64,000 bases of DNA from Silvimonas iriomotensis (GTDB lineage Bacteria; Pseudomonadota; Gammaproteobacteria; Burkholderiales; Chitinibacteraceae): contig NZ_BMLX01000007.1 in NCBI RefSeq assembly GCF_014645535.1, forward strand, positions 124,001-188,000. The letters run 5' to 3'. The translations under genes and the position numbers were made by a program. Positions 1 through 9,057 of this stretch are shown piece after piece. Under the pieces are notes generated by a model. It was not told the DNA's origin and searched no databases. It was given only the letters and a program-made list of their open reading frames with translations. Each line of letters opens with the position of its first letter. The stretch's first letter is position 1.

Positions 1-30
1 GGAATCGCCATCAAGGCGGGAGACTTTCCC

Positions 31-1209
31 ATGCTGCAACATGCTTTCAAACCACTGCTGATCAAAGGCAAAGCCTTGCTCCCTGTCGTGCAGGGCGGCA
101 TGGGCGTGGGCATCTCTGCGCACAAACTGGCGGGCGCCGTGGCACAACAAGGCGCCGTCGGCACCATCGCCAGCGTAGACCTGCGCCATCACCATGCCGA
201 TCTGATGGAACAAAGCAAAACCATCAAGGATCAGGCCGGGCTGGATGCGCTGAACTACGAAGCGCTCACCCGTGAAGTACACCTGGCCAAAACTGCGGCT
301 GGCGGCAACGGCCTGATCGCCGTGAACGTCATGAAGGCCGTGTCCGCCAATACCGATTATGTCCGCTGCGCCTGCGAAGCCGGCACCGACGCCATTGTGA
401 TGGGTGCAGGCCTGCCGCTGGACCTGCCCGACGTCACGGCAGACCACCCGGACGTCGCGCTGGTGCCGATTTTGTCCGATAGCCGCGGCATTGGCGTGGT
501 CCTGAAAAAATGGCTGAAGAAAAACCGCTTGCCCGACGCAATTGTCATCGAACACCCCGGCCACGCCGGCGGCCACCTGGGCGCCACCCGTCTGGACGAC
601 GTCCACAACGAGAAATTCGGCTTTGACCGCGTGCTGACCGAAACCCTGCAGCTCTTCAAGGAACTGCAACTGGAAAGCCAGCGCATCCCGTTGATCGTGG
701 CCGGCGGGATCAACAGCCATGAGAAGGTGCGCCACTACCTGCAAAACGGCGCCAGCGGCGTGCAACTGGGCACCGCCTTTGCGGTGTCGGCTGAAGGCGA
801 CGCGCACCCCAACTTCAAGGACGTCCTCGCCAACGCGCGCGATGAAGACATCGTCGAATTCATGAGCGTCGCCGGCCTGCCAGCCCGCGCCGTACTCACC
901 CCCTGGCTGAAAAACTACATCAACCGCGAAGCCCGGCTGCAATCAAACGCCAAAGCCGATCCGGCCCGCTGCACCCAAGGCCTAAACTGCCTGTCGGTCT
1001 GCGGCCTGCGCGACGGGCTCGCCAAAGTCGGGCAGTTCTGCATTGACCTGAAACTGGCCGCTGCCATGCGCGGTGAAGTCAATCGTGGTCTGTTCTTCCG
1101 CGGCGCGGACAGCCTGCCATTCGGTAATGCCATCCGCCCGGTGCGCGAGCTGATTGATTATCTGCTGACAGGCCAGCGCCCCGCCGGTTTGACGACCAAC
1201 CCGGCCTGA
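31..1209 (+). CDS. Nitronate monooxygenase family flavoprotein (NPD-like)
   Basis: A 392-residue TIM-barrel flavoprotein of the 2-nitropropane dioxygenase/nitronate monooxygenase family, which uses FMN to oxidise alkyl nitronates or, in some members, to reduce enoyl substrates. Visible motifs are QGGMGVGIS at about residues 21-29, the glycine/histidine-rich HPGHAGGH at about 175-182 that normally carries the catalytic His, and the FMN phosphate-binding strands IVAGGI (about 222-227) and GVQLGTAF (about 243-250). The C-terminal third has a Cys-rich stretch (CTQGLNCLSVC) that the shortest family members lack. A GGGAGA ribosome-binding site lies just before the ATG. The substrate cannot be deduced. 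Confidence 0.85.
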   Translation: MLQHAFKPLLIKGKALLPVVQGGMGVGISAHKLAGAVAQQGAVGTIASVDLRHHHADLMEQSKTIKDQAGLDALNYEALTREVHLAKTAAGGNGLIAVNVMKAVSANTDYVRCACEAGTDAIVMGAGLPLDLPDVTADHPDVALVPILSDSRGIGVVLKKWLKKNRLPDAIVIEHPGHAGGHLGATRLDDVHNEKFGFDRVLTETLQLFKELQLESQRIPLIVAGGINSHEKVRHYLQNGASGVQLGTAFAVSAEGDAHPNFKDVLANARDEDIVEFMSVAGLPARAVLTPWLKNYINREARLQSNAKADPARCTQGLNCLSVCGLRDGLAKVGQFCIDLKLAAAMRGEVNRGLFFRGADSLPFGNAIRPVRELIDYLLTGQRPAGLTTNPA

Positions 1210-1265
1210 GCGTGACGGGCATCACGGCGAATATAAGAAAAATCTGACGAATTACAGAAATTAGC

Positions 1266-1331
1266 AGTGACGAATTTCGTCACTTCCAGGTACAAAGGCC
1301 GGTGTGGGTATCCACACCGGCCTTTGTTTTT
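1266..1331 (+). terminator. Hairpin pair and rho-independent terminator after the flavoprotein gene
   Basis: A 16-bp perfect stem (1292-1307 with 1312-1327, loop GTAT) is followed by a T-rich tail. Its 5' A-tract also lets it work from the opposite strand. A smaller 8-bp hairpin lies at 1266-1284 (AGTGACGA/TCGTCACT). Confidence 0.85.
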
Positions 1332-1437
1332 GCGCCACACCCGCCGCCATTCGTCGCCGCCTGGCGTGGATGGCCTGACATGGCGCTGTAACGGTTCAGC
1401 AGCCGGTTAGCATCAGAAAAGGGGCCCGAAAACGAAG

Positions 1438-1466
1438 AAGGGCCAGGCTCGAAAGCCTGACCCTTA
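1438..1466 (-). terminator. Hairpin downstream of tRNA-Thr
   Basis: An inverted repeat (GGCCAGGCT..AGCCTGACC) sits just 3' of the tRNA on the minus strand and is followed there by T-rich sequence. It is a likely tRNA transcript terminator or processing hairpin. Confidence 0.5.
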
Positions 1467-1473
1467 CTGTCTT

Positions 1474-1549
<76 letters not shown>

Positions 1550-1621
1550 GGAGCCAGCATTATAAGCAACTTTGCAATAGATACCAAGCCGGGCACAATG
1601 CGCCGGCGGGGCCCATCCCGC

Positions 1622-1637
1622 TGGCATAGCTTTTGCT
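1622..1637 (+). promoter_or_regulatory. Sigma54-type promoter of the first pilin gene
   Basis: TGGCATAGCTTTTGCT matches the RpoN consensus TGGCAC-N5-TTGCW, with GG (1623-1624) and GC (1635-1636) separated by exactly 10 nt. It would start transcription near 1648, about 47 nt before the pilin ATG. RpoN-dependent pilA promoters driven by PilSR are known in Pseudomonas and relatives; no PilR site was identified here. Confidence 0.65.
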
Positions 1638-1694
1638 CTAACTTTGCTGGCGCGGAGACCCCGCACACCAACAAACAATTTTCGGAGACTGAAC

Positions 1695-2141
1695 ATGCAA
1701 CGCATGCAAAAGGGTTTCACCCTTATCGAACTGATGATCGTTGTTGCGATCATCGGCATTCTGGCCGCTGTGGCCATCCCGGCTTACCAGGACTACACCG
1801 TCCGCGCCCGCGTTTCTGAAGGTCTGGGCATGGCCGACGCTGCCAAGGCAATCGTTGCTGAAAACGCCGCTAACGGCGCTTCTTCCCTGAGCCTGGGTTA
1901 CAGCTGGTCCGGTTCCACCACCAACGTGAACACTGTTTCCATCACTGCTGGCAACGGTAACATCGACGTGACCTACGCTTCCAAGGCTGGTAATGGCGTG
2001 ATCGAATTTACCCCGACTGACACGGGCAACTCCGGTGTAGCGCTGCAAGCTGGCACTGTTCCGCAAGGCGTGATTCAGTGGGCGTGTAACGGTACCGGTA
2101 CCACTCTGGCTTCCAAGTATCGTCCGTCGCAGTGCCGCTAA
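1695..2141 (+). CDS. pilA: Type IV major pilin (first of two tandem copies)
   Basis: A 148-residue type IVa prepilin. A 7-residue leader (MQRMQKG) is cut by PilD before Phe1. Glu5 of the mature protein and the long hydrophobic alpha1 ([19 protein letters not shown]) are typical. Two C-terminal cysteines (C131 and C147) would close the disulfide D-loop. The start at 1695 is preferred over the upstream frame extension because the leader must be short and a GGAGA ribosome-binding site precedes it. A sigma54-type promoter lies upstream. The first 38 mature residues are identical to those of the next gene, so the pair is a recent or homogenised duplication whose surface regions differ. Confidence 0.95.
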   Translation: MQRMQKGFTLIELMIVVAIIGILAAVAIPAYQDYTVRARVSEGLGMADAAKAIVAENAANGASSLSLGYSWSGSTTNVNTVSITAGNGNIDVTYASKAGNGVIEFTPTDTGNSGVALQAGTVPQGVIQWACNGTGTTLASKYRPSQCR

Positions 2142-2198
2142 TCGGTTAATTTGACCGATTAACTCGGGATGGCGGGCTTTCGTTAAAGCACGCCATCC
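2139..2198 (+). terminator. Two hairpins after the first pilin gene
   Basis: TAATCGGT/ACCGATTA (2139-2146 with 2154-2161) overlaps the stop codon. A second stem (2167-2180 with 2185-2198) follows, but without a strong T-tract. They probably attenuate or stabilise the pilin mRNA, so read-through to the second pilin remains possible. Confidence 0.5.
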
Positions 2199-2220
2199 TA
2201 CTCAGGCCCACCCACTACAA

Positions 2221-2237
2221 TACTGCGCAACGCAGTA
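2221..2237. promoter_or_regulatory. Inverted repeat upstream of the second pilin
   Basis: TACTGCG-CAA-CGCAGTA is a perfect 7-bp inverted repeat about 80 bp before the second pilin, just after a TACAAT that could serve as a -10. It could be an operator or an mRNA hairpin; the sequence alone does not decide. Confidence 0.35.
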
Positions 2238-2315
2238 GTTCACTTCCGGGCTCATTACATTCTGACAGGTTTGAACGTGGCAGATGCCTGCCATTGAATT
2301 GTCCCGGAGGACAAA

Positions 2316-2780
2316 ATGCGTAAAACTGAACGCGGTTTCACATTGATTGAATTGATGATTGTGGTTGCAATCATCGGCATTCTGGCTGCGGTTGCCATCC
2401 CGGCCTATCAGGATTACACCGTGCGCGCCCGGGTTAGCGAAGGCCTTGGGATTGCTGACTATGCCAAAACGCTGGTCGCCGAAAATGCCGCAAATGGCAA
2501 CGCTTTTAATCTTGGTTTCTCTTTTGGTTCCGGCACTTCCAATGTCTCTGCGATGAACATCAGTTCATCCACCGGTGCCATCACCATTTCGTTTACATCG
2601 ATTGCTGGTGCCGGCCTATCAGGTGGTGGTAGCACGCTGGTGCTCCAGCCCCTGGATGCAACCAATAGTGGTAGCCTGACTAACGGGGTCGTGCCAAACG
2701 GCGCCTTGATCTGGCAATGCAACAGAGCAGCGGGGACCACGCTGGCTCAAAAATACCTCCCCAGTCAGTGCCGCGGTTAA
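2316..2780 (+). CDS. Type IV pilin (second tandem copy)
   Basis: A 154-residue prepilin with leader MRKTERG, then the same 38-residue mature N-terminus as the first pilin. The body diverges and is rich in Ser, Thr and Gly (for example GSGTSN, SSSTG and AGLSGGGS), offering many hydroxyls for O-glycosylation. C135 and C152 form the expected D-loop pair and the tail ends SQCRG. A strong GGAGGA ribosome-binding site sits upstream. No terminator separates it from the membrane protein 83 bp downstream. It may be an alternative major pilin or a donor for antigenic variation. Confidence 0.92.
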   Translation: MRKTERGFTLIELMIVVAIIGILAAVAIPAYQDYTVRARVSEGLGIADYAKTLVAENAANGNAFNLGFSFGSGTSNVSAMNISSSTGAITISFTSIAGAGLSGGGSTLVLQPLDATNSGSLTNGVVPNGALIWQCNRAAGTTLAQKYLPSQCRG

Positions 2781-2863
2781 ACAGATAATCCCGCTGATTT
2801 ATCCTTATTTTCGCACTTGCACGTGGTTCTGGATGGTGTGAGGCATACCGGTATTCTTGACTC

Positions 2864-4900
2864 ATGACCATCGAACAGACCGTGAATCTCTCCAAGGCGT
2901 CCCCCTCTACGCGTCCAAAGCTGCTGACTGAATGGAAGCAGGCTTTGGACGGGCTGGTTCACCAGAACCCGGCCATTGTTTTTTTCCTGCTGGCATCCGT
3001 ATGGATGCTTTGCCACCCCTGGTTCGGGTTTTGGCATGACGGGATGCTCTATCTCGGTCAGACACTGCACCGCATTTCTCCCGAGCATTATCCTGGCGAC
3101 CCTTTCTTCATGTTTGGGTCCCAAGACGATTACACCTTGTTCACCCGCATTTATGCACTGGTGATCAAAGGTATTGGTATTGCCAACGCCGGCCTCTTGC
3201 TCACTTTTATCGCCTTGTTTAGCTGGTTCTGCGCATTTTACCTTTGCTGCAGGGCGGTCTTTAAAAGCAGCTACGCCCCGGTTGTTGCAACCATCGCGAT
3301 TGTCCTGCTCCCACCCAATTACGGCGGCTTTGCCATTTTCCGGTTTGCGGAGAACTTCCTGACCGCCCGCAGCGCGGCAGAACCCGCAGTGCTGTTTGCG
3401 CTGTTTTTCATGCTACGCCAGCGCCATATTGCGTCGCTGCTCGTTTTTGCTGTGGCCTGCCTGATGCACCCGCTGGTCGGGTTCTCCGGGTTGACGGTCT
3501 GGCTGGTATACGTGTTCATGTATCCGCCGGCAGCATGGACACGTAAGGCCCTGATCGCAACCTGCATCGCCGGTAGCGTAGTAGTCGGTATTCTGGCGCT
3601 GAAGCACGACGGCCCTTTTGGCCAGCTTTTCCAGGTTTACACAGGCAGTTGGCTAAACCTTATCCTGGCGTTCAACCTGCATGTCTTCATCAGCAGTTGG
3701 CCCTTGAACGACCTGTACCTGATCAGCGGCAGCATGGTGCTGTCTCTTGTCTATATCCGGCACGGCAATAATCCACGCCTCAAACAGCTGGTGTGTGCGA
3801 TTACGGTTGCGACGCTTGTGTCGCTTGCCATCAGCCTGATTTTTGCTGACTGGCTGAGAGTAATCCTGATCACTTCCATGCAGATCTGGCGCATCCTCTG
3901 GATCTGCCAGGCCCTGATTCCATGCCTTGTGGTCACAGATATGCTGCTTGATCGCAAGAACCTTTCACTACCTGCTTTGTGGGCAATGGCACTAGCCACC
4001 GCCGGCTTGATCATGCGCGGGAACGATGCCAGCCTGATCCTGGCGCTGCTCGGCCTGGCGCTCGCCTATGTCCAGGTGGTATCAGTGCGTGAATCCGTGC
4101 AAAAACTGGTCAGCGTCGCGCTGGTTTTGGTGGTGGCACTGGCGATCATTGGCGATAACCTCAGCCAGTCCATTTTCATCGGCGTCCAGTTTTTTACGAC
4201 CAACTACCCGTTCCTCTATCCGCATCTGGTTCCTGTAATTTGCGGCAGCGCCATCGTTCTTGCCATTCTGATCTTGCGCAGCAAACCCGTCGCCGTGCTG
4301 CTCACCGTCCTGTTTTTTACGTTCTCTACAGTGGTTTGGGATCGCCGCCCCGGCCCTGAAATATTTTTTGAAAATGCAGCCCAGAACAATCCGTTTGAAA
4401 AATATATCGGCGTGGATGAAACGGTGTACTGGAATAGTTTCCGACCACTGCCCTGGATGATCTTTAACCGTGCGTCGTATTCGAACGGGATGACAGCCGC
4501 GCCCATTTTGTTCAATTACGACTACGGCATGGAGTTCATCTACCGCTTCCATCACATGCAAAGCCTGTATGTAAAGAAAGACGAATGCACACCATTCCGT
4601 TTTCAGGAAGGCAACTGCGGCGACCGCCCGGACACCATTAACCCGACCCTGTGCGAGCGCGATGACCGGATCAACTGGATCGTCAGCTATTACAAAAGTG
4701 GCTTGCCCGCAGTAGCCCACTGGAAATTCGTGTTACCTGGCCTGCCCGACGGTTTGTATCTTTACAGCTGCAAGCAGTGGTTGAGTTTGCCCAAAGATCT
4801 TGTCAAGCGCACCGTCGCTGCAGAAGTTGATGCCGCTGAAAAGGCAGGTACATACAAAGTAACAGACACAGCCGCACGGTTGTCTGGTGCATTTAAATAG
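2864..4900 (+). CDS. Large polytopic membrane protein, putative GT-C-like glycosyltransferase
   Basis: A 678-residue protein with a cytoplasmic N-terminus and about 12-14 hydrophobic segments. A non-membrane C-terminal domain (about residues 500-678) carries several cysteines (for example DECTPF, GNCGDR, TLCERD, YSCKQW), so it probably sits in the oxidising periplasm. The first loop has the conserved stretch WFGFWHDGMLYLGQTLH, then DPFFMFGSQD, with acidic residues placed as in GT-C enzymes that use polyprenyl-phosphate sugars. It is clearly paralogous along its whole length to the gene at 5048. I recognise no named family. The role as a pilin or glycan transferase is inferred from topology and from its position after two pilins. 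Confidence 0.7.
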   Translation: MTIEQTVNLSKASPSTRPKLLTEWKQALDGLVHQNPAIVFFLLASVWMLCHPWFGFWHDGMLYLGQTLHRISPEHYPGDPFFMFGSQDDYTLFTRIYALVIKGIGIANAGLLLTFIALFSWFCAFYLCCRAVFKSSYAPVVATIAIVLLPPNYGGFAIFRFAENFLTARSAAEPAVLFALFFMLRQRHIASLLVFAVACLMHPLVGFSGLTVWLVYVFMYPPAAWTRKALIATCIAGSVVVGILALKHDGPFGQLFQVYTGSWLNLILAFNLHVFISSWPLNDLYLISGSMVLSLVYIRHGNNPRLKQLVCAITVATLVSLAISLIFADWLRVILITSMQIWRILWICQALIPCLVVTDMLLDRKNLSLPALWAMALATAGLIMRGNDASLILALLGLALAYVQVVSVRESVQKLVSVALVLVVALAIIGDNLSQSIFIGVQFFTTNYPFLYPHLVPVICGSAIVLAILILRSKPVAVLLTVLFFTFSTVVWDRRPGPEIFFENAAQNNPFEKYIGVDETVYWNSFRPLPWMIFNRASYSNGMTAAPILFNYDYGMEFIYRFHHMQSLYVKKDECTPFRFQEGNCGDRPDTINPTLCERDDRINWIVSYYKSGLPAVAHWKFVLPGLPDGLYLYSCKQWLSLPKDLVKRTVAAEVDAAEKAGTYKVTDTAARLSGAFK

Positions 4901-5047
4901 CCGTTCCGGGTGACATGATGTCGCCCGGGCCCTGTGTCCACGATGCAAGAAATCGTACGTGTCCTGGCTTTGGCCGACATGAAGCGTGCGAGATCCACAG
5001 CTCGTGAGGAAATTCAACACGCAGTGATATTTTCAAGCTGACCTTTT

Positions 5048-6994
5048 ATGAACATGTCCGTTGATGTACCCCCAGTTCTGGGTACTCAAGCGAGTCTTTC
5101 GCAGAACCCGGAGCAGTTTCTCCAGGCCAATGCCAAGCCAGTCTTTGTACTGCTGCTGGCGGCCTGGTTTTGCTGTCATCCGTGGTTTGGCTTCTGGCAC
5201 GACGGCATGTTGTACCTGGGCCAGACGCTGCACCACATCAGTCCCGCCAATTTTGCCCGCGACCCGTTCTTCATGTTCGGCTCGCAAGATAGTTACACGC
5301 TGTTTACCGGTGTTTATGCTCTGCTGATCAACGCCATCGGCATGGCCCCGGCGGGTGCGCTGTTGATGGTGCTGGCGCAAACCGCCTGGTTCAGCGCGCT
5401 TTATTATTTTTTCCGTGTTGCCACCCAAAGCCATGTCAGCACCGTTGTGGCGTGTCTGGCTGCCACAGTGCTGCCTGCGGGCTATGGCGGTCTCGGTATT
5501 TTCAGCTATGCCGAACCCTTCCTGACCGCCCGCAGTGTGACTGAACCCCTGGTGCTGGTGGCGTTGGGCTTGCTGGTGCAAGAGCGCCGGATAGCGAGCT
5601 TTGTGGTGCTGCTGCTGGCTGCCCCGCTGCACCCGTTAATTGCTTTCAGCGGACTATCGGTCTGGTTCGTTCATCTGGTGGTTTTTCCGCCCGTTCCCAA
5701 AGTCCGCTGGCTGCTGCTTGGTCTGGCGCTGGCCAGCATGTTTGCCGTGACCGCCCTTGCGTTTGCACAGGTAAAGCCCTTCGGGACGCTTTTGCAAACC
5801 TACGACGCCAAATGGTGGTCGCTGGTCGAAGCTTTCAATCGTCAGGTCATGATCACCCGCTGGTCCAGGGCAGATCTTGTCCGCCTGGGCAGCGTGCTGA
5901 CGCTATTTCTGGCTTGCAGCAAGATCACGATGGACCCACGTACGCGCCGCGTCATGACCAGTCTGATGGGCGCAACGGTCGTTTCAATGGCCGTGTCCGT
6001 GGTTTTTGGAGACTGGTTGCGCAACGTGTTTGCGTTGTCGATCCAGATCTGGCGCATCCTCTCCCCTTTGCAAGCTTTGATACCTGGACTTGCGGTCGGT
6101 TTGCTGATTCGCCAGCGCCGTACCATTCCTGGCAATCTGCAAGCGGCGATCGCGCTTGCAGTGATCTCCCTCTTGATGCAAAGCCAGCCCATCAGCTTTA
6201 TCTATCTTCTGATCGCAGAAGTACTGATCTACGCGCCAGTGCTCAAGATTGGTCAACCGGTACGGAAATTGCTGCTGGTCTGCCTGACGCTTGCTGTGCT
6301 GCTGGCTTTGTTCAACGATGCGCTGCAAGCCAGTGAGTTTATTCTCCGGCAGTTTCCGGATTCACCTTTCCAGTGGGCGTACCCGCATTTGCTGGCCACC
6401 GGTGTAGCTGCGCTGGTGTTGGTGCTCGCTATCCGTCTGCAATCGACTTACCTCTTGCTGGGTGTCGCGGCATTGAGCGTAGTCACAGCCGGAGTCATAT
6501 GGGATCGGCGTTCGGCGCTTGAAGCTTTTTATGAAAACGCACAGGGTCAGAATCCATTCGAGCAGTTTATCGGCCCCAATGACAATGTGTACTGGAATGC
6601 CTTCCGCCCGATGCCCTGGCTGGTGTTCAGCCACTCGTCTTATGTCAGCGGTATGGTGGCCGCGCCCATCCTGTTCAACCGTGCCTATGCCGGTGAGTAC
6701 GCCCAACGTTACACGCTGGTTGAGGCCCACTATATGGCCCGCGATTGTGCCGGCTTCCAGTTCATGGGCGGCCAGTGCGATGACAACGCGCGCACCATCA
6801 ATGCCGGCTTCTGCGCGATCGACAGCCGCCTGCGCTGGATCGTCTCGGCGTTCCGCAACGAGAGCCTCCCGGTCACGTCGACTTGGCGTTTTAACCCCGG
6901 CGGCCATCAAGGCCAGTTTTACCTTTACGACTGCACGCAACTGCGCAAGCTGCCTGCTTATCAGCAATTCATTTCAGATCAGGCCCGGCAATGA
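5048..6994 (+). CDS. Large polytopic membrane protein, paralogue of the upstream gene
   Basis: A 648-residue paralogue of the 2864 gene. It shares the loop HPWFGFWHDGMLYLGQTLHH, the DPFFMFGSQD motif, the AEPFLTARS segment, the IWDRR motif before the last domain, and a Cys-containing periplasmic tail (DCAGF, GGQCDD, GFCAID, YDCTQL). The ribosome-binding site is weak, and ATG 5054 is an alternative start. Its stop overlaps the GtrA-like gene by 4 bp (ATGA), so it begins a tightly coupled set of five genes. The function, probably transfer of a lipid-linked sugar, is inferred from context. Confidence 0.7.
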   Translation: MNMSVDVPPVLGTQASLSQNPEQFLQANAKPVFVLLLAAWFCCHPWFGFWHDGMLYLGQTLHHISPANFARDPFFMFGSQDSYTLFTGVYALLINAIGMAPAGALLMVLAQTAWFSALYYFFRVATQSHVSTVVACLAATVLPAGYGGLGIFSYAEPFLTARSVTEPLVLVALGLLVQERRIASFVVLLLAAPLHPLIAFSGLSVWFVHLVVFPPVPKVRWLLLGLALASMFAVTALAFAQVKPFGTLLQTYDAKWWSLVEAFNRQVMITRWSRADLVRLGSVLTLFLACSKITMDPRTRRVMTSLMGATVVSMAVSVVFGDWLRNVFALSIQIWRILSPLQALIPGLAVGLLIRQRRTIPGNLQAAIALAVISLLMQSQPISFIYLLIAEVLIYAPVLKIGQPVRKLLLVCLTLAVLLALFNDALQASEFILRQFPDSPFQWAYPHLLATGVAALVLVLAIRLQSTYLLLGVAALSVVTAGVIWDRRSALEAFYENAQGQNPFEQFIGPNDNVYWNAFRPMPWLVFSHSSYVSGMVAAPILFNRAYAGEYAQRYTLVEAHYMARDCAGFQFMGGQCDDNARTINAGFCAIDSRLRWIVSAFRNESLPVTSTWRFNPGGHQGQFYLYDCTQLRKLPAYQQFISDQARQ

Positions 6995-7452
6995 ACGGCA
7001 AACCACAATCCACCTTGCAGCAATTCATCCGTTACATCGGTATCGGCGGGATCGCGTTCGTGTTTGACTTCGCCACACTCACCCTTGTCGTCGGCACCCT
7101 GCACGGCAGCGTGCTGGCCGGGGCGACGGCCGGGTTCCTGGTGGGCGCCACAGTCAACTATCTGTTGTGTCTTTACTTCGTTTTTGCCGCCCGGTCGCTC
7201 AAGCAACACCGCATGGCTGAATTCTGGATTTTTGTCTTGATCGGCGTGATCGGCCTTGGTATCAATGACGCCATTATCTACGGTTGTCACAAGTGGATGC
7301 CGGGCCTGGACTACCGTGCCGGCAAGTTCGTCGCAGCGGCCGTGGTGCTGGTTTTCAATTTCACTTTCCGCAAGATCATCCTGTTCAACAATCGTCGTTC
7401 CGACAGCGCCGTCCAGGTGGAAGTCGCGGCACCGTTGCAACAGCTTCCCTGA
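6991..7452 (+). CDS. GtrA-family membrane protein (putative lipid-linked sugar flippase)
   Basis: A 153-residue protein with four hydrophobic helices and the GtrA hallmarks: an N-terminal [17 protein letters not shown] helix, the [10 protein letters not shown] segment and the final [11 protein letters not shown]. GtrA proteins are thought to flip polyprenyl-phosphate-linked sugars across the inner membrane for a GtrB (GT2) and a dedicated membrane transferase. Both partner types are encoded in the same run. The start overlaps the preceding stop by 4 bp. Confidence 0.88.
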   Translation: MNGKPQSTLQQFIRYIGIGGIAFVFDFATLTLVVGTLHGSVLAGATAGFLVGATVNYLLCLYFVFAARSLKQHRMAEFWIFVLIGVIGLGINDAIIYGCHKWMPGLDYRAGKFVAAAVVLVFNFTFRKIILFNNRRSDSAVQVEVAAPLQQLP

Positions 7453-7469
7453 GTTCTGACCCTTTATAC

Positions 7470-9044
7470 ATGACCATGAAACCCGTACTTATTATCGGTG
7501 CCGGTCCCGCCGGCCTGACTGCTGCGCTGGAGTTGCTCCGCGCCAACCAGGGCTTCAAACCCATCGTGCTTGAAGCCTCCGGTGATATTGGTGGTATCTC
7601 CAAAACCATCAACTACAACGGCAACCGCATGGATATCGGCGGCCATCGTTTTTTCTCCAAATCCGACTGGGTCATGAACTGGTGGCAGGACATCCTGCCG
7701 GCCCGGGGCGATGGCGGCGATGCGGTGATCTCTTACCAGAACAAGCAACGCAGCATTGATACGCAAGACGGCACGGACGACGATCGCCACATGCTGTTGC
7801 GGCCGCGTTTGTCACGCATCTATTTCTTGCGCAGCTTCTTTGACTATCCGGTCAAGATGAACCTGAACACGGTGCGCAACCTGGGCCCGGTGCGTATTGC
7901 ACGCATCATGGCCAGCTATTCCAAAGCCCGCCTGAACCCGATCACGCCGGAAAAAAGCCTGGAAGACTTCATCGTCAACCGTTTTGGCCGCGAGCTCTAC
8001 CTGACATTCTTCAAGGATTACACCGAGAAAGTCTGGGGCGTGCCGTGTAATGAAATCAGCCCGGAATGGGGCGCCCAGCGCATCAAGGGTCTGTCGATTA
8101 CCGAGGCGCTCAAGCACGCCGCCCGCCAGATCTTCAAAAATGTCGCTGGCGGCGAGCAAAAAGAAGTCAAAACCAGCCTGATCGAACAATTCCTCTACCC
8201 GCGTCTTGGCCCGGGCCAGATGTGGGAAGTCGTGGCTGAGAAAGTCCAGCAGATGGGTGGCGAGATTCATTTCCACCACAAAGCCGTGGCCCTGCAACGC
8301 GATGGCGACCGCATCACCAGCGTCAGCGCACTGAACACGCAGACCGGTGAAACCGTCCAGTTCCAGGCCGACCACGTGATCTCGACCATGCCCGTGCGCG
8401 AACTGGTGGCGGGTATCTCCCCCGCGCTGGGCGGAGAAGCACAACGGGTGGCCGCCGGCCTGCAATACCGCGACTTCATCACCGTGGGCGTGCTGGTCCG
8501 CAAGCTGCGCCAAAGCAAGCACTCCTTGCCGGGCACCGCCAACAACCTGCTGCCGGACAACTGGATTTACATCCAGGAACGCGACGTCAAACTGGGCCGT
8601 CTGCAGATCTTCAACAACTGGAGCCCGTTCCTCGTCAAGGACGAGCCCAACACGGTCTGGCTGGGTCTGGAGTACTTCTGTTCGGAAGGCGATGAACTCT
8701 GGGAAATGCCCAAGGAAAAGTTCTTTGCCTTTGCCCAGGACGAACTGGTAAAGATCGGTCTGATCGACAAATCCGAAGTGCTGGATGGCACCGTGGTGAA
8801 GGTCGAAAAAGCCTATCCGGCCTACTTTGGCAGCTACGACGAGTTTGACACGCTGCGCGAGCAGATCGACCGCATCGGCAACCTTTTCCTCGTCGGCCGC
8901 AACGGGATGCACCGCTACAACAACCAGGACCACTCCATGCTGACCGCCAGACTGGCCGTGGAATCGATCCTGACCGCCAATCACGACAAAGCCGCGATCT
9001 GGGCGGTGAATGTCGATGATGAGTATCACGAAGAAAAGAAGTAA
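7470..9044 (+). CDS. FAD-dependent oxidoreductase, UDP-galactopyranose mutase/amine oxidase fold
   Basis: A 524-residue flavoprotein. The Rossmann motif GAGPAGL is at residues 10-16, the second FAD-contact block MDIGGHRFF at about 54-62, and the C-terminal [14 protein letters not shown] block at about 477-490 is placed like the FAD/sugar-binding end of UDP-galactopyranose mutase. The family is often mislabelled protoporphyrinogen oxidase. Beside GtrA and GT2 genes, a sugar-ring or sugar-oxidation step on an activated sugar is the best guess. The start ATG at 7470 lies 17 bp after the GtrA-like gene; ATG 7476 also fits. Confidence 0.82.
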   Translation: MTMKPVLIIGAGPAGLTAALELLRANQGFKPIVLEASGDIGGISKTINYNGNRMDIGGHRFFSKSDWVMNWWQDILPARGDGGDAVISYQNKQRSIDTQDGTDDDRHMLLRPRLSRIYFLRSFFDYPVKMNLNTVRNLGPVRIARIMASYSKARLNPITPEKSLEDFIVNRFGRELYLTFFKDYTEKVWGVPCNEISPEWGAQRIKGLSITEALKHAARQIFKNVAGGEQKEVKTSLIEQFLYPRLGPGQMWEVVAEKVQQMGGEIHFHHKAVALQRDGDRITSVSALNTQTGETVQFQADHVISTMPVRELVAGISPALGGEAQRVAAGLQYRDFITVGVLVRKLRQSKHSLPGTANNLLPDNWIYIQERDVKLGRLQIFNNWSPFLVKDEPNTVWLGLEYFCSEGDELWEMPKEKFFAFAQDELVKIGLIDKSEVLDGTVVKVEKAYPAYFGSYDEFDTLREQIDRIGNLFLVGRNGMHRYNNQDHSMLTARLAVESILTANHDKAAIWAVNVDDEYHEEKK

Positions 9045-9057
9045 CCAGGAAGCACTG

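Noticed and set aside
2276-2291. Second sigma54-like site TGGCAGATGCCTGCC before the second pilin
   Set aside because: GG to GC distance is nine, not ten, and the -12 lacks TT; not a valid RpoN promoter.
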